Assembly (NCBI GenBank): GCA_946807835.1
Contig: OX327712.1
Coordinates: 14,712,001 to 14,776,000, forward strand
Origin: Ailanthus altissimus
Lineage: Eukaryota; Streptophyta; Magnoliopsida; Sapindales; Simaroubaceae
DNA: 64,000 bases
Direction of reading: 5' to 3'
How positions within the stretch are numbered: position 1 is the first letter of the stretch; each line of letters begins with the position of its first letter. The notes beneath the pieces were generated by a model. It was not told the origin of the DNA and did not search any database. It saw nothing but the letters and a program-made list of their open reading frames with translations. Below are positions 12,093-24,458 of the stretch, piece by piece. Made by a program: the position numbers and the translations under genes.

Positions 12093-12683
12093 CCACAAAC
12101 ATATCATAAACACTAATACTTTTTATGCACGCGTTAAACTTCTAACTTTGTAAATATATTAACATCTAAAATTTTTTCTGTTTAAAAGATGAAATATATG
12201 GTTTTAATAATAAAAGAGAGAAATTAGTTTTTTTTAAATGATTTATTTATATTTTGTAAACAATAGGGTGTATAAAATATTCAAAAACGATAATAAAAAT
12301 AAAATAGGAGTTAAAAAGAATATATCAAAAAAATATTAATTATTTAACAAAATTTTAATAAAATATAATAAATATAAGAATTAATAAGATAAAATAGAGG
12401 GTTAAACAGCGTCACTATCCAGAAAATGAAATTAAAAAATAACTCGGAATATGTCGATTCGGGCAAGTAGAAAAGCTTGGACAATCTAGTAGACAATTTA
12501 GTAAAATACAAGGAAAATCTCGTTCCTTTCTTCATGCCATTTAAAGCTAACAGTTGGTATCATTTCACGTAATCAATTACTATAAAGCTGTAACATATAA
12601 GCATTACATGGATCCGTAAGTTATTTGGAGAAAATTTAAAGAAAAATAAAGAAAAGCATGTATCAATATCAGTAAATAATAAA

Positions 12684-14773
12684 TTAATTTAATCTCCTGT
12701 GAAGTTTATGATCATCAGCAAACATGACAGGAATTTGACTCTCTTCTTCATCTTCTTCGTCATCTTGGGCGCCAGGCCTTGACAGTTCATGCAGATGAGG
12801 CTCCAAGTTCTGGCAAGATGATGGAACAGTCTCTGCTACAAAATCAAAGTTGGCAGCAAAATTGCTCATGTTGATGAAGGTACTTGTGGAGACTGAGGAG
12901 CTGTTTGAGTATGCAGGTTGCTGCTGCTGATGATGCTGCAGCAAAGCAACATGTTGCTGTTGTTGAGGTTGATGCGGTTGCTGTTGCTGTGAGTTTTGGA
13001 AAGCGTTTGCCATGGCAAATTTGCTGTGGAACAATTGAGTTTGCACCATCGCGAGCTCGGCTTGTAGGGAGGCCACCTGCAAATTCATATTCATAATTTT
13101 GATGTTCCAAGGGTTTTTAATTTTAAAAATTTAAGGTATTAAGTAAGGAGCTAATATTCGTATTAAGTCAAGTTAAATTCTTTCATGTGAAACTTTAATC
13201 TGATGACCATCGGACAGGACTGGAACTTGATTTGAACAAGAATGAGCATGTTGTTGGGTATATACTATTTTCTCTGACTATCAAAAATTCTCTAATGTTT
13301 GATAATATTCAATTTTTTTTTAATTAATAGTATAAACTTTCAATTTTTTTTTATTAATAGTATAAACTTTGGAGGGATATAATAATTTTTTTTTATAAAA
13401 GTCAACAATTGTATTATGGGTATAATATCAAATAATAACAATATACTAAGTAGATTTAATAATTTTATTTATTTGTTAGATTAATAAGACAATTGATATT
13501 AAATATTTGCATTTTAATAAAAATATAAATATTCGTATTAAATAATTATTTAATAGTATAAATATAATAATTTTACTGTTTATGCAATATATTTTTATTA
13601 TTTAGTATCGTACAAATATAATTATTGACTTTTTAAATAAAAAATTATTATACATTTTCAAAATTAATTTATAATATTATAATTATGATAGAAGGATTTT
13701 GAGATATTATCAAATATTAAGAAATTTTTTAATAATTAACCAATCTAATAGGGGAGTAAATGTACCCCATCTTATCGAAACTACTTTGACATCTAAAAGA
13801 CTAAAACCAACAATAGCATTTAGTTTAATATTATAATCACAATATGCTTTCTAAAAGCTGGTTAAGTTATTAGACAAAATAAATAATTTACTGAATGTTT
13901 ACACTATTTTTTTTTATTCAAGAACTTATCATAATTTTAATGTTATGCTCATATGAAAGTTAAAAAAAAATTAGTGATTAAATATGTTTTCAATATTTTT
14001 CAGAAAATATGTCTCCTTTCTCATGGAAGCCAGTTCCAGTCATAATTGGTACTTTGGCGAAAAATTTGTTTTTTTTTTTTTTATAAATAAAATGAGAAAT
14101 TCTATTCATTTGCTCAAATTCACAAACAAATTTTTCCTCAATTAATGTCAAAGTTTCAAATCCAAATACCCATTTAAATAAAAAAATAACAAATAACAAA
14201 TTTGTTCTTTAATCTATTATTAAAATACAAAACAAAAGAAAAAAAAAAAAAAAACTTCCGAACTGCATAGAAATTCGATAGAACTTTTGGTTTTAGGTGA
14301 CAAGCTTACAAGCAAACGACAAAGTTTGTCAACTAATAATAACATTTTCAGATAATAATTTTGTTTTGGTTTAAAGAAGTAATTTATCACCGAACCTGTT
14401 GCTGCAAAGCAAGTATAGTTGAAACACAGCCATAAACCGGGTCCGAGAGCCTGGCCTGAGCCTCATAACATATAGTAACCACCGCATCCTGCCGCCGGTT
14501 CACTGGAATATGTAGCAAGAGCTTGGACACATTACTAGCACCAAACACCTTGTGCACGGCGGCGAACCGGGCGGCTCCTTGGTCGGAGCCAAAGTGGGGT
14601 GCAAAGATGCAGCCAGTAATACACTTCCTTCTCAAGAACTTGCATGCCCCACATGGGGCTGATGGTGCTGAGACCGGCTCGGCTTCTGGCTCAAGTGGTG
14701 ACACGGTGGTGGCACGCTTTCCGGTGCCCCTTCGTCTGGTTTCGGACGTGGAGTCGCCATGTCGGTCGGACAT
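12684..14773 (-). CDS. LOB-domain (LBD) transcription factor, class I, LBD20-like
   Basis: Plant-specific DNA-binding regulator of lateral organ, root or vascular development. Two exons, 14773-14396 and 13076-12684, join in phase 0 across a 1319-bp GT-AG intron to give 256 aa. Residues 41-55 form the CX2CX6CX3C zinc motif ([15 protein letters not shown]). The GAS block follows, with [18 protein letters not shown] perfect LX6LX3LX6L coiled coil (L123, L130, L134, L141) crosses the splice site and marks class I. The C-terminal half is Gln/His-rich ([12 protein letters not shown]), with an acidic DDEEDEEE patch near the end. The start at 14773 (MSDRHGDS) was chosen over an in-frame upstream ATG at 14878 because LOB proteins have short N-termini. 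It looks intact. LBD20 is the closest relative I recall, and LBD18/19/30 are less alike. Confidence 0.93.
13272..13742. mobile_element. Putative AT-rich MITE in the LBD intron
   Basis: About 470 bp of very AT-rich sequence inside the LBD intron. Its ends are imperfect inverted repeats. The left end contains TCTAATGTTTGATAATATTC, and the reverse complement of the right end contains TCTTAATATTTGATAATATC. I could not fix a target duplication, so family and boundaries are uncertain. Confidence 0.4.
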
Positions 14774-16420
14774 TTTTTGGGGACGGATAGGGTTAGGGTT
14801 AAGAGTTTGAGAGAGGGGGAGCAAAACGGAAAGGTGGTGGAGTTGTTGCTTATATGTCAAAATTATGGACATGGCCACGTTAGTTTCGTGATGGGTTGCA
14901 AGGTGAATGTGTTATGCTTCCTTTTCGTTTTTTTGTTCTTTCTTGGAAAATGTTATGAACCCACTTAATTTATAATATATATGTAACTGCGTATATTTTA
15001 CTTATATATATATTAATTAACATTCGAATCAATAACTCTTTATAGAGACTTGCATAATCAATATATTGAAGTTGAAAGATAGACAATTTTTGTCTTTTAA
15101 CCAAGAATTGTTAATTAAGATTTTAACACATGCGATTAAATTTAGATGTAATGGCAACGCTTTGATGTTTTTAAGTGGTTGTTAATACATTTATGTTTCG
15201 ATAGAATAATATATTTTAAATTGTTGAAATTAAATATTTAGAGTTATCACCGATAGAGTAATATTACACATTTTAAGTTATATTATAAGTAAGAGTAATG
15301 TTGAGTATCTCAAATTATATTTAAAAAAGTAATGTACCAAATAAATAGTAGTTGGTGAAATAATTTAAATTTTAAAATTATTTATTACACTTAATGTTTG
15401 CTTAACATATTATTTTTGAGATACAATTTGAAATAAAATTTTAGAACGATTAACATTATTCTTCAAATAATGATGTGCCAAATAATTATTAGATGGTAAA
15501 ATAGTATTAATTCTAAAATTATCCATTACACTAATTTTTCGTCCAATAATTATTTAAGATACAACTAAAATATGTAACATTATTTATTACGCACCCAAAT
15601 TAATTTGAGCAAAAAGAATATTGATTTAATATTATATACTAAATGAAAATATGTATTATAATTTATTTGTTTTTGCTTCTAGAAAACTTTTTGATCGAAT
15701 AGTCTACTAGTATAATTATGAGATGAAAGAGAGAGACCTTATGGTGGGTGATGGAAATGAGAAGAGTCTTTTGAGGGTGTGAGGGGCACGTGCCAAGGAG
15801 GTGTTGGTTGGTGGTTATGGGTTTGAGTAAACAATTAATTCTTAGTTTAATAAACATAATAATAATTAAAAATTGAAGGCAGTTTTTTTGGAAGTAAACA
15901 TGAAAAAGCTGGTTGTCTTAATAAGAAGGCACAAGATTTGTGCTGCCCGTGGCGTGTGGGATGCTGATGCTGATGCTTATGCTAAAGCTTTCCAAGCACA
16001 AGATTTGCAAGGTATGCAACTCTTACAACTTAAAAACGAGAACTTACAACCTGTAACCCAAAATTTGCAATTTTGGGCATCAAACTCAGAACTTCTTATG
16101 TTATAAATTTCACGCAAGTTTAATTTCAATGTTTCAGATTGCAAGGATTGCATCAAAGGTTGTAACATTAAAGTACTTATATCAATACTCTTTACCATGT
16201 AATAATCTTCTTCTCATTTCTGCTGTCTAAAAGTAATGCTTATATTGTGGTCTAATATCATGCATGAAAAACCAGCTTGCAAGCTTGGTCTTCGTATGTG
16301 CTTCCACCAATTGAATAAGTTTTTACTGCAATCAAATCAATTGTAAATTGTAATGCTCTCTACTTTTTTTTTTCAAATGAGAAAAACAAAGCCCGAGTAA
16401 CTGAGCATTTGCTACAGAAA
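14774..16420. other. LBD upstream region / SUVR3 downstream region, no gene seen
   Basis: The first kilobase is the likely LBD promoter and is AT-rich. At about 15327-15400 and 15466-15540 there is a degenerate direct repeat (GTACCAAATAA and GTGCCAAATAA, offset about 141 bp). A short frame at 15873-16106 has no recognisable domain and is not supported as a gene. Confidence 0.45.
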
Positions 16421-18889
16421 TCAAGTATGTTCTGAAGGCAAGGTTCCAAAACAACAAGAGCTTCCACAGAAACATGGTAAGCCCTTCGACCGGACCCTGA
16501 TATCCCCATAGCTGAAAGTGAGCTCTTCACCTTCTTTAATGTCTTGTGAAGCAAAGAAGCAAAGGCGTGACAGCATAGATCCCGAGATTCTCACCAGTAC
16601 TGTCGACAAATTACCACCATCACAAGAATGATTAATGAATCAAGCAACATTTCCAACTCTTGTGGCATCAATATTCATCCTCAAATATGCCTTTCGAGAT
16701 GGAAGGTGTTCTCTCACAACTAAAAGAGCAGAAAAAATTCTGAGATTTGATGCAAGTTCATCATAGATTTGTAGCCGCTTTCTTGCTTCTTTCGTTGTCA
16801 AAAGTTCACCTGTTCAAGCCAACATCAATAGAAACAAGGTCCAAATAAATGTCCAAAAGAACACATATTTCTATCATAAATACCCAAATTAGTAAATGAA
16901 AATGTTTCACACACCAAAAACAAATTTCAAATTAATCAGTTATGACCACAATGTTGCACAAGTCCAATGAGAAGGGAAGACTGCAAAGAAAGCTCGTGAA
17001 ATCCGCCTAAGTGCCCCAGAACCATTTGGTTGAATGAAGATTAACATATTGAGTGAAAGTGTAACTAAGATGGATAAGTAGCTAAACATTTGCTGTTATA
17101 AGGAACGGCACATACAATAAGAAGGGCTAACGGCTGGCTAAACAGCCCCCCTTTTAGCTGCAAAACACATATTATTCATATACTCCAGCAGATATACATG
17201 TCCTTGAACACGGATTAGGAACAGGTATAGAAGAGCAGTTTGAGATGGACAGTTGGCAAAGCATTTTATTTGCCAGTTCAATTGCAGGAACATAATGCAC
17301 AGCCTGAAGGTATATTGAGTAATACAAGTAAAGGATGTAAAGACAATGTACAGCAAGAACGAAGAGAGATGGGTGAGGACTATATAACTTGAGTTGATAC
17401 TACAAGAATGCATGATCTAATGTAAGTGCTCTCAAATCATATATACACATAGCTGCAGAGCTTTTTTTTCCTCCCCAGTTTCAAGATTCCTGGCAAGAAG
17501 CCCCAACTGGACTATTCTCATTTCTTGGTCCTAAATGATATTTTATTTGGATTTTCAGGAATGAACATAAATCTAGTTGATTCGCCCAAAAACATTCAGA
17601 TGCTAATCAAGTAGAGAAGATTAATACAAATTTCCTCCAAATAATAAGTTTAATAAATATTGACACAAAGGATTGAAAAAGTCAGATATTTGAAAAATTT
17701 AGACAGAGGAAGACGATAAGGAGAATAATCAGGTCAGATGAAAGAAGATAGCTGATTCTAGATCATGCATATTTTAAGCAATGAAAATTCCATACATTCT
17801 TTCTGCATAAACTTTATGTATTTCCTATGAATTTTTTATTACACCAGTTATCTGTTTTCGAAGAATTTTTAATGTTAAACAAACTACATATTGTAATATA
17901 ATCTCTATCAATGAGTTCTTTTAATATCCGTCACTGTTGATTACTCTACTCACTAAAGTACCTACCAAGTACATAAGTTACCATAAACTCCAACAAAGTG
18001 CAATCCGATTTTACAAAATCACAATTCCAATCTTTGTTATTTTTGTCTTTCTTTTCAAATGGTAGGGATATAAACCAAACTCCTTCACAAACCTGGTGTG
18101 AGTGTGTGATTCAAATCCCAAAGCTTTTCGTACTACTTCAAGAGGTTTTACCAATCGAACCAACTAGCAAAGGCAAACAAAATTGCAATTTTAGTCTAGG
18201 GCATGCAAATTGGCAGATATGTAATCCAAATCACAAGAAGCAACAACAACAAAACTAAACAATCATCACAACAATACCTGCATACTCACAGATGAATTGC
18301 CCTAGCTTTATCACTTGATCGGCATACAAACCCCGACCTTTTTTCACATTCCTTGCTATCTTCAACCGCACCGATATTCCTCTCTGACTCAACCGATTCT
18401 CAGAGTCCAACCCGCACGCACAACTCGGCCCGCACTCACTCACTATGCCCACCTCCTTAAGTCCCGAATAACACGGGCACCCAAATACCTCATTATCACC
18501 ATTTCCCACTTCCAAACATTCTTCACACTCGCACACAGTTGCACTTCTCCTAGACTCGTCCACCAGACTCAATGAGTCAACCCGAGTCAACTCGGCGAGT
18601 TGGGTTCAGCAGCATTATTCGAGGCCCAAAATTGGCGCTGTGGAGACTGGAGACAAGAGGAGGAAGCAATTATCTGTGATGGTGTTTAAAGGAAGTAGGC
18701 ATAAGGGATGTTATCATCGGAGCTGTGAAATGGGACCGGGAAATTCTCGATGGACCTCGAGGCGTCAAGAGAGCGGGAAAGAGTGATGGATTTGGAGATC
18801 CGTGAAAGGGTTTTGCATGCGACAGAGGCGTTGGCGAGCTCTAATGGGTTAGATATGGAAGGATTAGGTGAGCACAGTTAAGGAATTGA
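16421..18889 (-). pseudogene. SUVR3: SUVR3-type SET-domain histone methyltransferase, multiply broken
   Basis: Relative of SUVR3, a predicted histone H3-Lys methyltransferase in the nucleus. Exon A (18889-18278) carries an N-terminal region (LILPYL, VACKTLSRISKSITL, IENFPVPFHSSDDN). A Cys-rich pre-SET and the SET start follow (ECGPSCACGL, RGLYADQVIKLGQFICEYAG). After a 1468-bp GT-AG intron, exon B (16809-16421) has ELLTTKEARKRL, FINHSCDGGNLS, EELTFSYGD and a post-SET CFCGSSCCFGTL. Splice position and phase match Arabidopsis SUVR3. Lesions are a one-base loss near 18848, an in-frame TAA at 18688-18686, a second frameshift near 18595, and TGA (16642-16640) where the Arg before FINHSC is expected. 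No in-frame ATG precedes exon A. The Copia LTR begins 36 bp upstream. Confidence 0.88.
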
Positions 18890-18924
18890 CTCTGCTTTTG
18901 CTCTTCTTACTTTCGAATAGTCTT

Positions 18925-19357
18925 TGTTCAAAATAACGGAACACTTTTATTTTACGGTACAAATTTTAAAAATTTTATTTTTCTGTTATTTACAATATAA
19001 CATTCATAATTTAATACTAACTGTTTATTAAATTTATTATTTATTCAACTCTTTAACATATTAAATTCTTTATAATTAATTAAATACTTGATCAATTCTT
19101 TATTATTAACTTATTTATTTACAAAACTAAATGAGGAATGGAAGTATTTATATTTAATTTTAATAAACTAAAATTACATAAATAAAATAATATAAAAATT
19201 TATTAATCACACAAATTTATAATACTTATCTTCTTAATTATTAATGTTAAAATATCTTACATAATCTAAAAATTTCAAGAATTGGACTTGTAAATATTTG
19301 GACTTAATCTTGAACTTGATGTTATAATTAACTTCATTTGGTGTTGTAATTTTAACA
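18925..19357 (-). repeat. Copia-1 3' LTR
   Basis: A 433-bp LTR running from TGTTCAAAATAACGG to GTAATTTTAACA on the plus strand. It matches the 409-bp LTR at 23724-24132 along its length, with several substitutions and small indels, so the insertion is not recent. Confidence 0.9.
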
Positions 19358-19747
19358 CTCTCCCTCAACACCAACTTCCATTCTTCTAACCACGTTGAGT
19401 TGTCTTCGAAACTTTTCGAACTTATCAACACCCAAGCTTTTTGTGAACAAATCAGTCACTTGATCTTCGGTCTTAACATATAGTAACTCAATTTCTTCTT
19501 ATAGAACTTTCTCTCTGATAAAGTGATAATGCACCTCCACGTGCTTTGTTCTTGCATGAAAAACTGAATTTTCTGTCAAATAAATTGCTAATCGATTATC
19601 ACAATATATTGACACTTTATAATTTCTTGACTGATATAAATCCTCCATCAGCTGCATCAACTATGTACTTTCTTGAGTTACCATTGCTGCTACTCTGTAC
19701 TCAGCTTCAATAGTTGACAATAATACAATCGGTTGTCTTTTACTACA

Positions 19748-20350
19748 CTAAGAGACTGTTCCTGAACTAATCTTTAAAAAATACCTAGTGGTCAAACGTT
19801 GTATATCATGATCTCCAGTATAGTCAGCATTACAATAGCCAACTATTTTACAATCTTGGTCTTTCTTATAGAAGAAATCATAGTCAATTGTGCCTTTCAC
19901 ATATCTCAATATCCGTCGAGCTGCTTCTAAGTGAGGTTTCTTATGATTTTGCATATATCGACTTATTACTCCAACTGTATAAGAAATGTCTAGTCGAGTC
20001 AATGTCAAATAGATGAGACTTCATACTAGTTGTCGATACATAGTTCCATCTTCTAAATCCTTTCCTTTATGACCGCACAATTTGGCATTGAATTCTAGCG
20101 GTGATGAGATAGGCTTACACTCTAGCATCCCAAACATCTACAATAAACCTTTGGCATATTTTTGTTGTTCTAGAAAAATCTCTTCTACTGTCCGAGTGCC
20201 TTCGAGCCCAAAGAAATGCTTAAGTTGTCCAAACTCTTTCATCTGGAAGCGAACCGTCAAATTCTTTCTTGTTCGACGAATTTCTTCTTTATCATCTCCA
20301 GTGATAATTAAGTCATCCATATATACCAGCACAATTGAGTTTCTTTCCAT
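19748..20350 (-). pseudogene. Copia-1 reverse transcriptase / RNase H remnant
   Basis: The minus strand reads the RT active-site region YMDDLIITGDDKEEIRR and MKEFGQLKHFFGLE, then the RNase H linker LTRLDISYTVGVISRYMQ, ILRYVKGTIDYDFFY and VGYCNADYTGD. In Copia RNase H that last segment is G-Y-x-D-A-D-W/Y-A-G; here Asp is replaced by Asn at the first acidic position. Stops and frameshifts separate the pieces. The upstream RT fingers are readable on the same strand at about 20400-20900. Confidence 0.85.
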
Positions 20351-21767
20351 TATATACTAGCACAATTGCAAGTTTCTTTCCATTAGCTTTGACGAACATG
20401 CTAGAATCAGCTGGTGCTACAAAGTAACTACCATGTGTTAGAAATTCTACAATTTTATCATACTACGCCCTTGGAGCTTGCTTTAATCCATACAATGCCT
20501 TTATCAATTTACACACATAATCAAGATGAAATTTACTTTCAAATTTCATTGGTTGAATCATGTAGATCTCCCGATCCAACTCTCTATGTAGAAAAGCATT
20601 TTTTACGTTCATTTGCCATAATATTCAACCTTTGCTAGCTGCCAATGCAAGTAGAACTTGTACTGTGGTGATCTTGGCTATTAGACTAAACGTTTCATCA
20701 TAGTCTAGTCCATACTGTTGAGAAAATCCTCGAGCTACCAATCAAGCTTTATACATTTCCACCGATCCATCAGGACGTCTTTTGATCTTATACACCCACT
20801 TACAAGATATAGGTTTCACATTCTTTGGCTTTGGCATTAAATTCAAAGTTTGATTTTGCTCTAACGCTATGATTTGTTCTTCCATAGCTTTAATCCATTT
20901 AGAGCTCTATAATGCTTATTCAAAAGTCTCAGGCTCCTTAACATTTTCCTCTTTCGCCATAGCTGCATTAGCATATTTAGGATTAAGCTTTCGTATTCTT
21001 ATTGACCTTCGAGGATGAGATTGAAGGGTTGCAGGTTCTGCTTCTTCATATTTGGCCTCCATTGTTGGTTGTTGATAGATGCTAGTTTGCCAAACACTTT
21101 GAGTTGTCTCTTACTCTATGTTATCATCACTGCTTCTATTATCAAGGTCTTCTTGGCTTAGTTGGATTTCAACAATTTGCTTATCTATCTTTTGTTGTAG
21201 TCGTTCTTCTATTTTTTTTGAATTTGGAAGCTCCTCTTTTTGTGGCGACCACTATGAAGATGCTTCATCAAACACCACATTCTTTGACGTGTAGTATTGC
21301 CCACTAGTAGGGTCACAACATTTCCATCATTTGCGCTGGTTATCATATCCAACAAAGATATACCTAATTTCCTTTTTGTCGAATTTGTTTCTCAGGTGGC
21401 TTAGCACAAACACATAGCATATACAACAAAATACTCAAAAATGACTCACTGTAGGTTTCATATCTCACAACTTCTCAAAGGGTGATATGAACTCTAATCT
21501 TGGTTGAGGAAGCCTATTAATCACGTGGGCTGCAGTCTTCATTCCTTCAGCCAAAAATCTTCATGGTATATTTTTTGCATGCAACATACTTTTACAAATT
21601 TCTGCAAGATGTCGATTCTTCCTTTCTGCAACACCATTTTGTTGTGGTATGTTGGCACAAGTGAACTGATGTTGTATTTTATTTTCTCGAAGATATTGTA
21701 AGAATTCATCAGAGGTATATTCTCCTCTATTATCTGTGCGGAGACAATGAATCTTCTTTTTGACTTC

Positions 21768-22106
21768 TCATTTAGTTGTTTCTTTAAATTTCTTGAACTT
21801 AAAAAAAGTATTTGATTTTTCCTTCATAAAGAAAACCCATACATACCTCGAGAAGTCATCAATAAATGTCACCATGTACCGCATGTCACTAATTGATGGT
21901 TGCTCGACAGGTCCAAACACATCAGAGTGAACCAACTCTAATGGCTTCTTAGCTCTAAACTTTGACTCCTTATATGGTAGTTGATGCGCCTTGCCGTACT
22001 GACATCCCGCACATACTATATCCACTCTCACATCAATTTGAGGTAAACCCTTAAACATTGCCTTGTTTATCATCACTTTTAGCTTATGATAACTTATATG
22101 TCCCAA
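21768..22106 (-). pseudogene. Copia-1 GAG-pre-integrase / integrase remnant
   Basis: Reads [39 protein letters not shown] and [18 protein letters not shown]: the HHCC zinc part and the first part of the DDE core, with the first catalytic Asp in HSDVFG. A stop ends the frame near 21768. Confidence 0.88.
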
Positions 22107-22292
22107 TCGTGCATGTCACAAATCTACTGTCTTATTCTTTTAAGTCTTGTCTATATAAGCTGACTCTACTGATAGTACATAGACTGACTCTAGTCATCAT
22201 CCTTCCATTGTTGGTATTCCCGTGATTTTTAAATTTTAGTACACCTTAACATATTATGGGCCGAATAAGACATAGTTCCCAGAAGATGTTAA

Positions 22293-23156
22293 CTATGATA
22301 CTGACAATAGATTCTTTTTTATGCTAGGGACATGATAAACATCTTGAAGTGTTACCTTGTTAGGACTGTAACGAGGTGTAAGGACTGTGTTACTGATGTG
22401 AGTTATAGGCAATCTTGAGTTGTTGGCTATCACCATCACACGACCTCCTTTGTACTTAGTCATATTTTGTAGCTTTTCTTCTTCACTAGTCATATGATTC
22501 GAATATCCTGAGTCAACGATCCAATCATTTTCATAGTCAATACGTCCAGGTATTATCACTGAGAGTGATAGGTCTTCTTCCTCTATAGCAACAGACACTT
22601 CAACATCCCACTCATCTTTGCTTTTTCTTTTTGAGTTTGATGTGGCAGCATTACCCTCAGCATACATTTTCTTGGACCTACAATCTTTTGTCATGTGTCC
22701 TATTTTTCCACAATTGTAGCATTTTCCTTCAAACTTTTTCTTTTGGTTGAACTGATTACCATTATTGCGAGTCCTCCATACTTCTCCTGTCTGTGAGCTA
22801 CCTTCTTGGTAATGACTATTTATCTTGTCATCATCTCTTTTAGATCTTTCATTAGCACGTCGTTTAAATCGACTTTTTCTTTTGTCGATGTAAAGTGCTT
22901 CTTCATCGCCTTTTAAAGAGACTCCACTCATTTACTTGACAATCGCTTCTTGATTAGCAAGCAAATTTTCAAATTCAATGAGAGATGGTTGGGTTGGCCA
23001 ACCTTGTACAGCAATAACAAAACTTCTATACTTGGGCCTTAAATCATAGATGATAATTCTTTTCATCCTAGTTTCAGCAATAGCAGCGGCATGATCTAAC
23101 TCAGATATTTTACGGTACAAGGACTTTACCTTTGTGAAGTATTGGTTGATCGTCAT
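22293..23156 (-). pseudogene. Copia-1 gag and protease remnant
   Basis: Gag is readable from 23156 (QYFTKVKSLYRKISEL, LIEFENLLANQEA) and is split from the next frame by a stop near 22931. The next frame has the CCHC knuckle CYNCGKIGHMTKDC and the aspartic protease signature DWIVDSGYSNHM, in which DSGA is changed to DSGY. More gag (EEMLEHIKKG) is visible at about 23200-23400. Confidence 0.88.
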
Positions 23157-23723
23157 GTTGCGTTATGCAATTGACAACAGTTCATTCTCTAAAAGCTGTA
23201 GTCGCGTGTTATTTTTCTTTGAGAAGAGTGATACAAAAGTGTCACATGCTTCATTTGGCGTCTTGGCCCTTCTTTATATGCTCTAACATTTCTTCTTTAA
23301 CTGTGGTCTTAATGGCGAACATAGCCTTACCAGTTTTTACCTTCCACTTCTTTAAAGTGGTTTTGTTTGTTGGCTACTTCACTTTATTCCCACCAACGAC
23401 CTCTCAAAGATATTGGCCTTAAAGGTAAGACTCTATCAACGTTGCCCATGTATTGTAAATTTGGTTGTTGAACTTCTTGATTCCTCCAACGATTTGAAGG
23501 TCACATATTGTGTTGGCAGTACCTCAGTAATACCAAACAAGTTTTGTCAACAAACTTGCAAAGTCACAGACTACTCACGACACACAAAAGTCCACTCACT
23601 CATAATTTCTAAAAACCTTTTATGATGTGGAAGATCAGTCAAAGCTACAACTGCAGAGTATACTCAGAATTCTTGAAAATCCTATACTTAGGCGGTCCCA
23701 GATAGTCCTGCTCTAATACCAAT

Positions 23724-24132
23724 TGTTGAGAATAATGGAATACTTTTATTAATACAACAAACCCAAAACTTACAATATAAATTTTAGAAACTCTCACTCT
23801 TTCTCACTTACAACACAACACTCACACACTTTTTGCTGAGCTTGTTGTTTGCTCAACTCTCTAACACACTAAACTTCAATAATTGATCAAATACTTGATC
23901 AACTCTTTATTCTTAACTTGCTTGCTTGCAAAACTAAATGAGGGAGGGGGGGTATTTATACTTAGTTTCAACAAACCAAAATCACATAAGTTTATAATAC
24001 TTATCTCCTTAATTATTAACTTTAAAATATCTTACCTAATCTAGAAATTTTAAGAATTAGGCTTATAAATATTTGAACTTAATCTTGAGCTTGATGTTGT
24101 AATTAACTTTATTTGGTGTTGTAATTTTAACA
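23724..24132 (-). repeat. Copia-1 5' LTR
   Basis: A 409-bp LTR with TG/CA ends (TGTTGAGAATAATGG to GTAATTTTAACA on the plus strand). It is followed on the element's internal side by a tRNA-iMet primer-binding site. Confidence 0.9.
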
Positions 24133-24458
24133 GTTTTTTAGCAACAGTTTATTAGGTTCGTTGTTACGGGGCTGAATGCCATTGACAAGTGTGTTCTCGT
24201 CTTGTCTATCACAATTTCTTGATAATTTTCCAACTTGGAAAACAATTTCTTAAATAACAAAGACATACTTAGAATTATTTTGTATAATAATTCCACAATC
24301 AATACTATTAAAACCTTCCCCACGCCGTAAAATAATCTCTGAACGAATATATTAAGCATTTAAAAATCGTGTTCCTATAGAATTCATTCGTGTATATATA
24401 ATCAACTCAACTCAACCCATTTTACGATAAGTATCCATTTTGCATATGAGAATTGTAT
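24133..24458. other. Spacer between Copia-1 and Copia-2
   Basis: A 326-bp AT-rich remnant that would be the original sequence upstream of the SUVR3 relative. A minus-strand ATG at 24173 starts a 14-codon frame (MAFSPVTTNL). It could have been the lost start region, but no family residue can be recognised. Confidence 0.4.

Larger units (their letters stand above)
10661..12683. other. AT-rich intergenic region with LTR-like remnant and microsatellite
   Basis: No gene seen. About 10930-11160 carries a degenerate T-rich direct repeat of about 30 bp (units resembling AAGTCAATTTTTTC). A possible LTR start lies at 11311, listed separately. A TA-rich microsatellite ends near 12088. Confidence 0.45.
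18925..24132 (-). mobile_element. Copia-1: full-length but decayed Copia retrotransposon
   Basis: A 5.2-kb minus-strand element with two LTRs, a primer-binding site and a polypurine tract. The 5' LTR (right) ends CTCAACA and is followed by TGGTATTAGAGC (plus-strand 23710-23721), complementary to initiator-Met tRNA with one change. The 3' LTR is preceded by GAGGGAGAG (19358-19366). Domain order is gag, zinc knuckle, protease, integrase, RT, RNase H, which is the Copia order. The flanks GTCTT (18920-18924) and GTTTT (24133-24137) look like a target duplication with one later change. The frames are interrupted throughout. It inserted at or beside the 5' end of the SUVR3 relative. Confidence 0.93.

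Noticed and set aside
12844..13110. Other-frame ORFs over the LBD C-terminal exon
   Set aside because: Products of the CAG/CAA-rich Gln region read in alternative frames; the frame that splices in phase with exon 1 is 12684-13076.
14523..14968. Plus-strand frames across LBD exon 1
   Set aside because: Antisense shadows of the zinc-motif exon.
15873..16198. Small ORFs on both strands (DADADAYAKAFQAQ...)
   Set aside because: Short, repetitive and without a recognisable family or splice context.
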